Part shown: one piece after another, positions 1-9,119 of the stretch | How the letters are laid out: each line of letters starts with the position of its first letter | How positions within the stretch are numbered: the first letter of the stretch is position 1 | Source: UBA6136 sp041178325 | GTDB taxonomy: Bacteria > Pseudomonadota > Gammaproteobacteria > Methylococcales > Methylococcaceae | Length of the DNA: 64,000 bases | Direction of reading: 5' to 3' | Assembly: GCA_041178325.1 (NCBI GenBank) | Contig: JBEGVN010000017.1 | Span: 1 to 64,000, forward strand | Translations under genes and position numbers: made by a program | Notes under the pieces: generated by a model | The model's input: the letters and a program-made list of their open reading frames with translations, nothing else | Databases searched by the model: none | What the model was told of the DNA's origin: nothing

Positions 1-51
1 TATGATGCTTGGGGCAAATTGATCGAGGAACGTCAAAAAACGGTCGGGTAA
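1..51 (+). CDS. C-terminal tail of an unknown gene (partial)
   Basis: The first 51 bases read without a stop in frame 1 and end in TAA, giving a 16-residue tail (YDAWGKLIEERQKTVG) with an amphipathic, protein-like composition. It runs toward mfd, so the two genes would be convergent. The piece is too short to assign to a family, and chance cannot be excluded. Confidence 0.3.
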   Translation, partial: YDAWGKLIEERQKTVG

Positions 52-126
52 TCCGCTTCGCGACCAGGCCTTGGGAGAACCAAGAACTCAGGAAAAAGCG
101 GACAATCTATTTGCTATAAAACCGGA

Positions 127-155
127 CATTTCTATTTGTCCCCGACATAGAAATC
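127..155. terminator. Inverted repeat between convergent gene ends
   Basis: The arms ATTTCTAT (128-135) and ATAGAAAT (147-154) are perfectly complementary around an 11-base loop. Read on the minus strand, an overlapping hairpin GGACA-N8-TGTCC is followed by GGTTTTAT, so it could weakly terminate mfd transcription. There is no strong GC stem with a long U run, so this is only a possible terminator. The rest of 52-182 holds nothing I recognise. Confidence 0.3.
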
Positions 156-182
156 TGCGCTAACCGCGTAAATTCGGTCGGT

Positions 183-3100
183 CTAGTGCGACTCCCCCTT
201 TGGAGAAAGAAGACCAATCAGGTCTTCTACGAACTGAATTCGCTGCTCAGGTGTCTCGAGGGGTCTTTGAAAGCGCACCTTGTCAGGACCGTCCAACCGA
301 TAGACCGATGGCTGCGTCTGGATCAAGCGAATGACAGCCATCGGATCCACATTCGGCGTCTCCCGGAAGAGGAATCGGCCACCCTGAGGACCCGCCTCAA
401 TCTTTCGAATTCCCAAGCGCTCGGCATGCAGCTTAAGTGCGGTAACGGCAAACAGGGTTTTCAGCGGTGGCGGCAAAAGGCCAAAACGATCGATCATTTC
501 GATCTGGAGAGCCCTGAGATCCTCGTCGTCCCGCGCGTTGGCCATCCGCTTATAAAGGACCAGACGGGTATGTACATCCGGCAGGTAGGTCTCGGGGATC
601 AGCGCCGGCGACTGAAGATCAATCTCGGGGCCTGAATCCTGAGGCAGAAGGTCAACTTCAGGTTGACGACCCGACTGAATCGCCCTCACCGCACGTTCAA
701 GAAGATCAGTATAGAGCGACAATCCGACTTCCTGAATCTGTCCGCTCTGCTCATCACCCAGCAACTCACCGGCGCCTCGGATCTCAAGATCGTGAGATGC
801 CAGCATGAAGCCTGCGCCGAGCTCGCCTGTCGTTGCAATGGCCTCAAGCCGCTTGACAGCATCCGTGGTCATCAGGCTTTTGGGTGGAACGACCAGATAG
901 GCATAGGCACGGTGATGAGAGCGCCCAACGCGCCCCCTGATCTGGTGCAACTGTGAGAGTCCCAACTGATCTGCACGGTTAACGATGATGGTGTTGGCGC
1001 TCGGAACATCAATACCGCTCTCGATGATGGTCGTACAAAGCAGAAGATTGAAGCGCTGGTGATAAAAGTCCAGCATGATGGATTCCAACTCGCGCTCTGG
1101 CATCTGGCCGTGGGCAATTCGAATGCGGGCCAACGGCACCAGCGATTCAAGCTCCCGAGCCATCTTCTCCATGGTTTCAATCTTATTGTGAAGAAAATAG
1201 ACCTGCCCCCCGCGCTTGATCTCGCGCAACAGGGCCTCCTCAATCAGCCCATCGTCCCACTCAGCCACAAAGGTTTTGATCGCATGCCGATTGGGCGGGG
1301 GCGTTGCAATGATTGAAATATCCCGAAGCCCTGACATTGCCATATTGAGGGTTCGCGGGATCGGCGTTGCGGTAAGGGTCAGAAAATCCAGTTCACTTCG
1401 GAGCTTCTTGAAATGCTCCTTTTGTGTCACACCAAAACGCTGTTCTTCGTCGACAATGACCAGCCCCAGGTTCTTAAATGTGAGATCTTTCTGCAGCAGT
1501 TTATGGGTCCCGATCAGGATATCGACCTTGCCATCGAGGGCATCTTGAATGACCTGATCCTGCTGTTTTTTTCCGACAAACCGGGACAACGTCTCGATAC
1601 GTACCGGCCAATCGGCAAATCGATCACGAAAATTCTGATGGTGCTGCTGCGCAAGAAGCGTAGTCGGCACCAAAACAGCGACCTGCTTCCCACCCTGCAC
1701 AGCCGTGAAGGCAGCGCGCATCGCGACCTCAGTTTTGCCAAATCCCACGTCCCCGCAAATCACCCTGTCCATCGGTTTCGGACTCGCCATATCGACCATG
1801 ACCTGGGCAATGGCCGCCTCCTGATCCGGCGTTTCCTCAAACGGGAAGGCCTCGCTGAAAAGGCGATACTCGGTGCTGTCTGATGCGAAGGCATGCCCGA
1901 CCCGAGCCTCGCGCTTGGCATAGATGTCCAGCAATTCCGCGGCAACATCTCGAACCCGCTCCAAAGCCTTGCGCCGGGCTTTCTGCCACTGTTCCCCTCC
2001 CAGGCGATGTAAGGGGGCGGACTCAGGGCTGGCACCACTGTAGCGACCGATCAGATGAAGCGAGGAAACGGGAACATACAAGGTGTCCTGGTTGGCATAT
2101 TCCAGAGTCAGGAATTCGGTCTCAACGCCGCCGACACTGAGGCGACTCAAACCCAGGAAGCGACCCACCCCATGATCCTGATGGACAACCGGTGCGCCCA
2201 CCTCCAATTCCTCGAGATTTTTGAGGACCTGATCCAGTCTCTGGCCGCCTGTAACCTTGCGGCGACGACGCTGCTGGACACGTTCACCCGAAAGCTGCGT
2301 CTCGGTGACGATGGCCAAATCCGGGTCTTCAAGCCAGACCCCATGGTCCATAGGTGCAACGACCAAGCCCAGCACATCGGGGGCGGAGAGAAACTGCTCA
2401 AAGCCTTCAAAGACCTTAGGCCGAATCTCTACTCGGCCGAGGCTTTCGAGCATGGCCTCACGGTGACCTGCAGTCTCGGCAACGAATAAGGTACGACCGG
2501 CCCGCTCGCGGACAAATGCAGCCAGCGTTTCCCCGACATCCTTCGCACCACTTCTCAATGCGAGATCCGGCAAGGTCCGGGTCGCAAAGGAGACCGAATG
2601 GCCTTCATACGCCGAATCTTGCTCCGGCAGCAAAATCTGGGTGTGGTGGTTTAACCGTTCAGCCAACTGATGGGGCGTAACGAACAGTTGCTCTGGAGAA
2701 AGTGGGGGGCGATCCAGATACTGAAGCCGCAGGTGATAGCGGGACTCGGTATCATCGAAAAACTCTTGGGCAGAGCCCAAAACATCACCATGGAGAACGA
2801 TCCGGGTCTTCGCCGGAATATAGTCCATGAGAAGCTCTGTCGATTCAACGAACAGGGGAAGGTAATAATCGATCCCGCCCGGCGCAACCCCCTTGGTCAC
2901 CTCTTGATAGAGCACTTTGCCCTGAGAGGATTCCGGGAACTGTTCCCTAAAAGCCTGTCGAAATCTTCGAATCGCCGCGTCATCGAAAGGAAACTCGCGG
3001 GCCGGAAAAAGATTAATCGCTTCGACCTTCTCACTGGATCTCTGGGTTTCCGGGTCAAAAATTCGGATCGACTCCACCTCGTCATCAAAAAGCTCGATGC

Positions 3101-3653
3101 GGTAGGGCACGGAACTTCCCATCGGAAAAAGATCCAGTATGGAGCCCCGGATCGCAAACTCCCCATGCTGCATGACCTGATTCACGCAGAGATAACTCAC
3201 CGACTCGAGCCGAGCCCGCGTCTCATCAAGGTTCAGTCGCTCACCTGGACGCAGAGCAAATGAATTTCCCAGCACATGGGAGCGCGGACTCAAGCGTTGC
3301 ATCAGCGTTGAAACGGGCGCCAGCAGAACCCCATGTTGGGCGCTTGAGAGTTCGACCAGACACTTCAGTCGTTCCGAGACGATCTCGGGCAAGGGCGAAA
3401 ACATGTCGTAGGGCAAAGTTTCCCAGTCCGGGAAATGGAGCACCTTGGCCCCGCCTCCGAGAAAGAACCGAATTTCATGCTCCAGACGAACCGCAGTCTG
3501 GGTATCCCGGGTCACGACAAGATAGAGGCAATGATCCCCCTTAATGGCCCGCGCCAAAGCCAAAGCATCCCCACACCCGTCAAGATTCAACCAGGCCAGT
3601 GGTTCGCCGGGCGATTTCGGCAGAACTGGGGAAAGAACGCTATGGGAAACCAT
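183..3653 (-). CDS. mfd: Transcription-repair coupling factor Mfd
   Basis: Mfd is an ATP-dependent DNA translocase that removes RNA polymerase stalled at lesions and recruits UvrA. The 1156-residue product has the family length. The N-terminal third is the UvrB-like module, followed by the RNA-polymerase-interacting region near residues 480-560 (EVGAPVVHQDHGVGRFLGL). The superfamily 2 translocase follows, with Walker A GDVGFGKTE near 635, DEEQ near 735 and the RGRVGRSHHRAYAY segment. The C-terminal TRCF domain is intact. I chose the ATG at 3653 rather than the TTG one codon earlier, because the ATG overlaps the aguB stop as TGATG, which suggests translational coupling. Confidence 0.98.
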   Translation of the reverse strand: MVSHSVLSPVLPKSPGEPLAWLNLDGCGDALALARAIKGDHCLYLVVTRDTQTAVRLEHEIRFFLGGGAKVLHFPDWETLPYDMFSPLPEIVSERLKCLVELSSAQHGVLLAPVSTLMQRLSPRSHVLGNSFALRPGERLNLDETRARLESVSYLCVNQVMQHGEFAIRGSILDLFPMGSSVPYRIELFDDEVESIRIFDPETQRSSEKVEAINLFPAREFPFDDAAIRRFRQAFREQFPESSQGKVLYQEVTKGVAPGGIDYYLPLFVESTELLMDYIPAKTRIVLHGDVLGSAQEFFDDTESRYHLRLQYLDRPPLSPEQLFVTPHQLAERLNHHTQILLPEQDSAYEGHSVSFATRTLPDLALRSGAKDVGETLAAFVRERAGRTLFVAETAGHREAMLESLGRVEIRPKVFEGFEQFLSAPDVLGLVVAPMDHGVWLEDPDLAIVTETQLSGERVQQRRRRKVTGGQRLDQVLKNLEELEVGAPVVHQDHGVGRFLGLSRLSVGGVETEFLTLEYANQDTLYVPVSSLHLIGRYSGASPESAPLHRLGGEQWQKARRKALERVRDVAAELLDIYAKREARVGHAFASDSTEYRLFSEAFPFEETPDQEAAIAQVMVDMASPKPMDRVICGDVGFGKTEVAMRAAFTAVQGGKQVAVLVPTTLLAQQHHQNFRDRFADWPVRIETLSRFVGKKQQDQVIQDALDGKVDILIGTHKLLQKDLTFKNLGLVIVDEEQRFGVTQKEHFKKLRSELDFLTLTATPIPRTLNMAMSGLRDISIIATPPPNRHAIKTFVAEWDDGLIEEALLREIKRGGQVYFLHNKIETMEKMARELESLVPLARIRIAHGQMPERELESIMLDFYHQRFNLLLCTTIIESGIDVPSANTIIVNRADQLGLSQLHQIRGRVGRSHHRAYAYLVVPPKSLMTTDAVKRLEAIATTGELGAGFMLASHDLEIRGAGELLGDEQSGQIQEVGLSLYTDLLERAVRAIQSGRQPEVDLLPQDSGPEIDLQSPALIPETYLPDVHTRLVLYKRMANARDDEDLRALQIEMIDRFGLLPPPLKTLFAVTALKLHAERLGIRKIEAGPQGGRFLFRETPNVDPMAVIRLIQTQPSVYRLDGPDKVRFQRPLETPEQRIQFVEDLIGLLSPKGESH

Positions 3654-4543
3654 CAATCCACGTAGCGACGGGTCAGATCGCCGTAGCTTTCAATGCGCCG
3701 ATCCCTAAGGAAAGGCCAAATTCGCCTCACGTCCTCGCTCCTCGTCTTGTCGATTTCAACCAGCTCGACCTTGTCCTCGACGGCATCCAGATGCGTCAGG
3801 AACTCCCCTTGAGGGCCTGCGGCAAAGCTATTGCCCCAGAATCGAATACCGCTGGATTGCCCACTAGGGTCCGACTCATGGCCAATTCGGTTGCAGGCAA
3901 TGACCGGTAAACCATTAGCCACCGCATGTCCCCGCTGGACGGTAATCCAGGCATTGAGCTGTCGCTCACGCTCAGCCTCCGGGTCGTCCAAATTCCAGCC
4001 AATGGCAGTCGGATAGATCAAAATATCGGCTCCAGCGAGGGCCATCAGCCTCGCTGCCTCCGGATACCATTGATCCCAACAAACCAGCACACCGAGCATC
4101 CCAACTGAGGTCTCAATAGGCTTGAACCCCAGGTCACCCGGAGTGAAATAGAACTTTTCGTAGTACCCCGGATCATCGGGAATATGCATTTTCCGGTACT
4201 TACCAATGAGTCGACCGTCCTTTTCAAGAACGACAGCGGTATTGTGGTAAAGCCCTGGAGCCCTTTTTTCAAAAAGACTGGCAACGATCACGATTTCCAG
4301 TTCGGCCGCGACCCGTCCAAGTGTCTCGGTAGTCGGGCCTGGAATCGACTCGGCCAGGTCGAAACGCGAGGTGTCCTCGGTCTGGCAGAAGTAGGGCCCC
4401 AAATGAAGCTCAGGAAGAACGACAAGTTCGGCACCCTGATTTTTAGCCTTCCGAATGGCCTGAATCGAAAGATCGAGATTGACGGAGACAGAAGCATCAC
4501 CGCAGGGCTGCTGGACAAAACCGACTGTGAGCTTGGACTTCAT
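3653..4543 (-). CDS. aguB: N-carbamoylputrescine amidase
   Basis: This nitrilase-superfamily enzyme hydrolyses N-carbamoylputrescine to putrescine, CO2 and ammonia, the last step of the agmatine route. The 296-residue protein has the Glu-Lys-Cys triad of the family: Glu45 in LPELHLGP, Lys118 in YRKMHIPDDP and Cys155 in LVCWDQWYPEAAR. The motif around the cysteine is the one typical of AguB. The ATG at 4543 is preceded by GAGG. It lies 11 bases after aguA, which supplies its substrate, so the pair forms a two-enzyme pathway, with mfd translationally coupled behind it. Confidence 0.95.
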   Translation of the reverse strand: MKSKLTVGFVQQPCGDASVSVNLDLSIQAIRKAKNQGAELVVLPELHLGPYFCQTEDTSRFDLAESIPGPTTETLGRVAAELEIVIVASLFEKRAPGLYHNTAVVLEKDGRLIGKYRKMHIPDDPGYYEKFYFTPGDLGFKPIETSVGMLGVLVCWDQWYPEAARLMALAGADILIYPTAIGWNLDDPEAERERQLNAWITVQRGHAVANGLPVIACNRIGHESDPSGQSSGIRFWGNSFAAGPQGEFLTHLDAVEDKVELVEIDKTRSEDVRRIWPFLRDRRIESYGDLTRRYVD

Positions 4544-4554
4544 AAAGGACTACC

Positions 4555-5595
4555 TCAGGTCAGATGCGGGAACTGCATGGTCATACAATGAAGACTGCCG
4601 TATTGGCGAATGAGTGGCACGCAATCAATCGGCACCAAGGTCCGGTCAGGAAAAATGGCCGCAAGCCGAGCAAGCGCCACTGCATCATTTGGATCGTTAT
4701 AAACCGGCACGAGAACCGCATCATTGATGATCAGGAAATTGGCATAGGTGGCAGGCAACCGATCGCCTTCTTCACTGTAGATGGGTGATGGAATTGGCAA
4801 TGGAACCCACTCATAGGGCTCGCCGTTGAGATTTCTAAAGCCCTTCAACTGGCTTTCCATTCTGGCCAAGTCCTCGTGGACCGGATCTTCCGGGCGATTC
4901 GATGCCGTATAAGCCACCACATTTTCCGAGCAGAAACGTGCGAGAGTATCCACATGCGCATCGGTATCGTCGCCTTCGGCATAGCCATGATCCAGCCAGA
5001 GCACCTGTCGGGCTCCCAAGTGGTGCCTCAAGACGTCCTCAATTGACTTTTTCGACAAGGATGGATTGCGGTTGGGGTTCAGAAGGCAGCGACTGGTTGT
5101 CATGATCGTACCCTGACCATCGATTTCGATGCTGCCCCCTTCAAGCACAAAATCAACCGGATCACGGAGACCTTCACCGAGAATGCCCGTGGCATAAAGT
5201 CTTGAAGCAATCTGCGCATCATCAGCACATTCGTACTTCCCCCCCCAACCATTGAAGCGGAAGTCGAGGTAACGCAGCGCATGCCCCTTCCGAACGGTCA
5301 GTGGGGCGGTATCCCGGACCCAGACGTCGTTATAGGGCATCACCACAAAGGTCACCGCCTCAAGATGGATGCCTGCCGCAGCGAAGCGCTGCTCAAGCTC
5401 CAGCTGAAGCGCTATATTTCTGACGGCCACCCACAATGACTGGCGCTTAGAAATAGCTGCAGCAATCGCGAGGTATGTTTCCTCAACCGCCTGAAGCCAG
5501 GGCTGGAAATCTCCCGTGGCATAGGGCCAAGCAATAAAAACAGCAACTTGCGGCGCCCACTCGGGAACGAGCGCGTGTGAGGAGGAATCTGCCAT
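4555..5595 (-). CDS. aguA: Agmatine deiminase
   Basis: Agmatine deiminase converts agmatine to N-carbamoylputrescine and ammonia. It belongs to the peptidyl-arginine-deiminase-like fold. The C-terminal GSLHCMTMQ carries the catalytic cysteine (about residue 337), and DHGYAEGDDTDAHVD supplies the conserved acidic and histidine residues. The frame is open back to a GTG at 5643. I prefer the ATG at 5595 (346 residues, starting MADSSS) because it fits the family N-terminus (PEWAPQ...), although neither start has a strong ribosome binding site. It is followed directly by aguB. Confidence 0.93.
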   Translation of the reverse strand: MADSSSHALVPEWAPQVAVFIAWPYATGDFQPWLQAVEETYLAIAAAISKRQSLWVAVRNIALQLELEQRFAAAGIHLEAVTFVVMPYNDVWVRDTAPLTVRKGHALRYLDFRFNGWGGKYECADDAQIASRLYATGILGEGLRDPVDFVLEGGSIEIDGQGTIMTTSRCLLNPNRNPSLSKKSIEDVLRHHLGARQVLWLDHGYAEGDDTDAHVDTLARFCSENVVAYTASNRPEDPVHEDLARMESQLKGFRNLNGEPYEWVPLPIPSPIYSEEGDRLPATYANFLIINDAVLVPVYNDPNDAVALARLAAIFPDRTLVPIDCVPLIRQYGSLHCMTMQFPHLT

Positions 5596-5670
5596 CGGAT
5601 GTTGGATCTTGAAGGGTAAAACCGCAAATTTTAACCCATTCACTCAGCTGTTCCCGAAGAAAGAGAATGA

Positions 5671-7734
5671 CTAACCGGCACAGCTCGCACATTCTTCGCT
5701 ATCGGCATCATCGTGATAGTGACCCGGACCTTGAGAAAGGTTCCGCCGACACACGCGAATCGTTTCAAACACCAGAACCCATGATACCGACACGAAAAGA
5801 ATAGTCAGTCCTGCATCCAGGTAGTCATTGAAGATCAAACGCGGAGCCTTGGCCGCCATATCTGCCGAAAGTCGTCCCGAAGCCAATTGCCCCTCAAGGT
5901 CCTTAGCATGGGCCAGAAAACCGATTCGAAGCTCAGGGCTGAATAGCTTCTCAATGGCTGCCGTACTCGTGACCACCAACAGCCAGACCAAAGGTGTCGC
6001 CGTTACCCAAAAGTATCTGGCTTTGCCAGTCTTCACCAGAATGGTTGTTGCGACACACAAGGCAATACCTGCCAGCATCTGATTCGCGATGCCGAACAAA
6101 GGCCACAGGCTGTTAACTCCCCCCAGGGGATCAATCACGCCGTTATAAAGAAGCCAGCCCCACCCTGAGACAACGAGGGCGCTGGTCAGGATGACGCCTG
6201 GATACCACGATGTGCGACCCAACGAAGGAAACCAGTTGCCGAGGATATCCTGCAACATGAAACGGGCGACACGCGTTCCAGCATCCAGCGTGGTCAGAAT
6301 AAAAAGCGCCTCGAACATGATGGCAAAGTGATACCAAAGGGCAAGGAGATTCTCTCCGAAGGCACTTGCAAAAAGGCTGGCCATACCGACCGCCAGAGAT
6401 GGTGCCCCCCCGGTGCGAGCAAACAGCGTCGACTCACCCATGGCAGCCGCGAGCGTCTGCATGGTTTCGACAGAGACAGGAAACCCCATCGAAGTGATCT
6501 TTGCAACGGCATCAGCGGGCAATTGACCAACGACTCCTGCAGGACTATTGATGGCGAAGTACACCCCCGGATCCAGGACGGTCGCTGCCACCATAGCCAT
6601 GATGGCTACAAAGGACTCCATCAACATCGCGCCATAACCAATGAAACGTACATCTGCCTCATTGATCAAAAGCTTGGGCGTCGTTCCTGAAGAAATCAGT
6701 GAATGGAAGCCTGAAATTGCACCACAAGCAATCGTGATAAAGACAAAGGGGAAGAGCTTGCCCCCGAAAACCGGACCCGAACCATCCACGAAGGGCGTCA
6801 AGGCCGGCATCCGAATTTCCGGATGAAGAATCACGATTGCAACTGCAAGGGCACTGATCGTCCCAATTTTCATGAAGGTAGATAAATAATCCCTAGGAGC
6901 CAACAGTAACCAGACCGGAAGAACAGCTGCTGCAAAACCGTAAGCGATGATCATGAAGGCCAGCGGTTCCCCGCCGAAATCGAACAGTGCATGGAGCTCC
7001 GGATGATGATCGATCGCGCTGCCGCCATAAACTGCTGCTAGGAGAAGGCTGACGCCAAGCACCGTGGACTCAATCACACGCCCCGGACGAAGGATGTTCA
7101 TGTAAACACCAACGACCATGGCAATCGGTATCGTGGCGCCCACAGTCGAAGTTGCCCAGGGACTGTGCCTCATGGCATTGACAACAATGAGTCCGAGAAC
7201 CGCGATAAGGATAATCATGATCGACATGACACCAAGCATGGCGGTATTTCCCCCTAGGGCGCCTAGTTCATCACGCGCCATCTGCCCAAGGGAGCGGCCA
7301 TTTCGCCTCAATGAACAAAAGAGAATGACCATGTCCTGGACGCAGCCCCCAATCACAGCACCAATCAGAATCCAGAGCGTGCCGGGAAGATAGCCAAACT
7401 GGGCAGCTAGAGTCGGGCCGATCAGGGGACCGGGACCCGCAATCGCAGCAAAATGGTGTCCGAAGACAATCCAGCGATTGGTCGGCAAGAAATCGCGGCC
7501 GTCATTCAAGCGAACCGCAGGGGTGAGGTGATTGGGATCCAGCACCAAAACCTTGGTCGCAATGAAATGTGCGTAGAAGCGATAACCGATTGCGTAGATA
7601 CAGAGAGCTGCCGTCACGAACCACAGGCTATTGATGGCCTCCCCCCGGCTTAGGGCAATCGCTCCCACTGCGGCAGCGCCCAGCACCGCAATTAAAAGCC
7701 AGGCCAAACTCGAGGCCTTGAAGTTCACCCGCAT
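5671..7734 (-). CDS. cstA: Carbon starvation protein CstA family transporter
   Basis: A polytopic inner-membrane protein of 687 residues, close to the 701 of E. coli CstA. This family imports pyruvate or peptides under carbon limitation. Many hydrophobic segments are visible, together with family blocks such as the GRDFLPTNRWIVFGHHFAA region, GPLIGPTLAAQFGYLPG and GAISGFHSLISSGTTPK. The open frame continues upstream, but the ATG at 7734 has GGGGAA correctly spaced and begins MRVNFKASS, as expected. The C-terminus is unusual: it ends in a short hydrophilic tail rich in His, Asp and Cys (HYHDDADSEECASCAG). Transport substrate is not determinable here. Confidence 0.93.
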   Translation of the reverse strand: MRVNFKASSLAWLLIAVLGAAAVGAIALSRGEAINSLWFVTAALCIYAIGYRFYAHFIATKVLVLDPNHLTPAVRLNDGRDFLPTNRWIVFGHHFAAIAGPGPLIGPTLAAQFGYLPGTLWILIGAVIGGCVQDMVILFCSLRRNGRSLGQMARDELGALGGNTAMLGVMSIMIILIAVLGLIVVNAMRHSPWATSTVGATIPIAMVVGVYMNILRPGRVIESTVLGVSLLLAAVYGGSAIDHHPELHALFDFGGEPLAFMIIAYGFAAAVLPVWLLLAPRDYLSTFMKIGTISALAVAIVILHPEIRMPALTPFVDGSGPVFGGKLFPFVFITIACGAISGFHSLISSGTTPKLLINEADVRFIGYGAMLMESFVAIMAMVAATVLDPGVYFAINSPAGVVGQLPADAVAKITSMGFPVSVETMQTLAAAMGESTLFARTGGAPSLAVGMASLFASAFGENLLALWYHFAIMFEALFILTTLDAGTRVARFMLQDILGNWFPSLGRTSWYPGVILTSALVVSGWGWLLYNGVIDPLGGVNSLWPLFGIANQMLAGIALCVATTILVKTGKARYFWVTATPLVWLLVVTSTAAIEKLFSPELRIGFLAHAKDLEGQLASGRLSADMAAKAPRLIFNDYLDAGLTILFVSVSWVLVFETIRVCRRNLSQGPGHYHDDADSEECASCAG

Positions 7735-7775
7735 AACAATTCCCCGTGTATCTCTTAGATCAAAGCATAAGGGTA

Positions 7776-8984
7776 TCAGGGCCGTTCGCAGATCGCACGA
7801 ATGCCAGCCACGAGTCGGCGCACTCCCTCGCGCACTGTTTCGGGGTCGGGAGCTCCATAGGCCACCCGCAAATAGCATCCGACATGCATGCCAAAGGCTT
7901 CACCTGGAACCACAGCCACACCATGCTCTAGGGCAAGACGCTCTGCAAGCGTAAGCCCAGTCAGCGTCGTGTCGACATCCAGAAATACATAAAAAGCACC
8001 CTCAGCCTGCGGCAGCCGTCGAAGGAGCGGACCCAAAGAGGACAAAGCGGTTAATACCTCATCACGCAGACGAATGAGGACTTGCGCATGCTGGTCGAAA
8101 TAAGATCGACCCACAGTGAGCGCACCTATGGCGGCCCATTGCGAAGGGCGGGGCGGACAGATGAGGTTGGTATCCTGGATTTTAATGAGCTCAGGCACCA
8201 GATTTACCGGAACAACCATGTAGCCCAATCGCCAACCAGCAAAACCGAAGGTTTTGGATAACGAATAAAACCCAACGGTACATCCTTCCGCGCCAGGAAT
8301 GGATGCCGGGGAAAAATGAGGACGTTCGCCCCAGGTGAAGTATTCGTAGGCCTCATCGGAGAGATGAAAGAGCCCATGCTCCCTACAGAGCTGATTCACG
8401 GCGCGAAGGTCGGCTTCTCTGTAGACCTGACCTGAGGGGTTGTTCGGTGATACGGTCACGATGGCCCGAGTTTTGGGGGTTATTGCCCGGACCATCGCCT
8501 CATAATCAATCGAAAAATCCTGATTGGTGGCCACCGGAACCGGCGTGCAACCAAACATGCGAATCGCCATCTCCTGATTGAAATAGAAAGGAACAGGCAA
8601 CAAAATTTCATCTCCTGGCACTGTGATTGCGAGGAGAATTTCAAAGAAGGCCATATTGGATCCAGCGGAGACGAAAACCGCCTGCTCTGGTCCCAACGTC
8701 AGGCCATTTTCTTCTCTGAGCTTTTGGGTCAGGAGGGAAATGAGCTCCGGATCCCCTTTCACCGGTCCATAACGGTGATCCGAGGCCACCCGACCGAAGT
8801 CAGCCAGCGCCTGAAGCGCCTCCGGAGGCGGGCCATAGGAGACGATCCCCTGCCCTAATGAAATGGTGCCCGGGTTTTCCAGAACCCAAGCCTGAACTCT
8901 GGGAATGATGGGATCCTGAACATCCGACAGCCTCGATTCAAAAAACCTCGCACTTTGACGCATGGGTGCTATGGGTGAACGCAT
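7776..8984 (-). CDS. Class I/II PLP-dependent aminotransferase
   Basis: A fold-type I aminotransferase of 402 residues. It shows SLGQGIVSYGPP near the N-terminus, the VSPNNPSGQVY and LSDEAYEYFTW blocks, the PLP-lysine motif SLSKTFGFAGWR, and a C-terminal substrate arginine region (GCYLRVAYG). This is the aspartate/aromatic/methionine-type aminotransferase group, and the exact substrate cannot be told from sequence. The start could be the ATG at 8984 or the one at 8963 (MRQSAR), as neither has a clear Shine-Dalgarno site. It is divergent from mtaD, so one could guess a role in methionine salvage, but that is inference from position only. Confidence 0.88.
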   Translation of the reverse strand: MRSPIAPMRQSARFFESRLSDVQDPIIPRVQAWVLENPGTISLGQGIVSYGPPPEALQALADFGRVASDHRYGPVKGDPELISLLTQKLREENGLTLGPEQAVFVSAGSNMAFFEILLAITVPGDEILLPVPFYFNQEMAIRMFGCTPVPVATNQDFSIDYEAMVRAITPKTRAIVTVSPNNPSGQVYREADLRAVNQLCREHGLFHLSDEAYEYFTWGERPHFSPASIPGAEGCTVGFYSLSKTFGFAGWRLGYMVVPVNLVPELIKIQDTNLICPPRPSQWAAIGALTVGRSYFDQHAQVLIRLRDEVLTALSSLGPLLRRLPQAEGAFYVFLDVDTTLTGLTLAERLALEHGVAVVPGEAFGMHVGCYLRVAYGAPDPETVREGVRRLVAGIRAICERP

Positions 8985-9119
8985 GAGAAATAAAACCCAT
9001 TCTAAGAGGATGTGAGATCGCAGATCGGCAAACGTGATCGATTACAATAGTCCTTACCTTTTCGGGTGCGGCGGACGGCTGACCTGTGATATTGTTTAGT
9101 AAATTACTAGGTTATTCAG

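Noticed and set aside
2670..3263. Long plus-strand open frame of 197 codons inside mfd
   Set aside because: It lies fully antisense to the conserved N-terminal part of mfd, has no ribosome binding site and resembles no family; it is a frame shadow.
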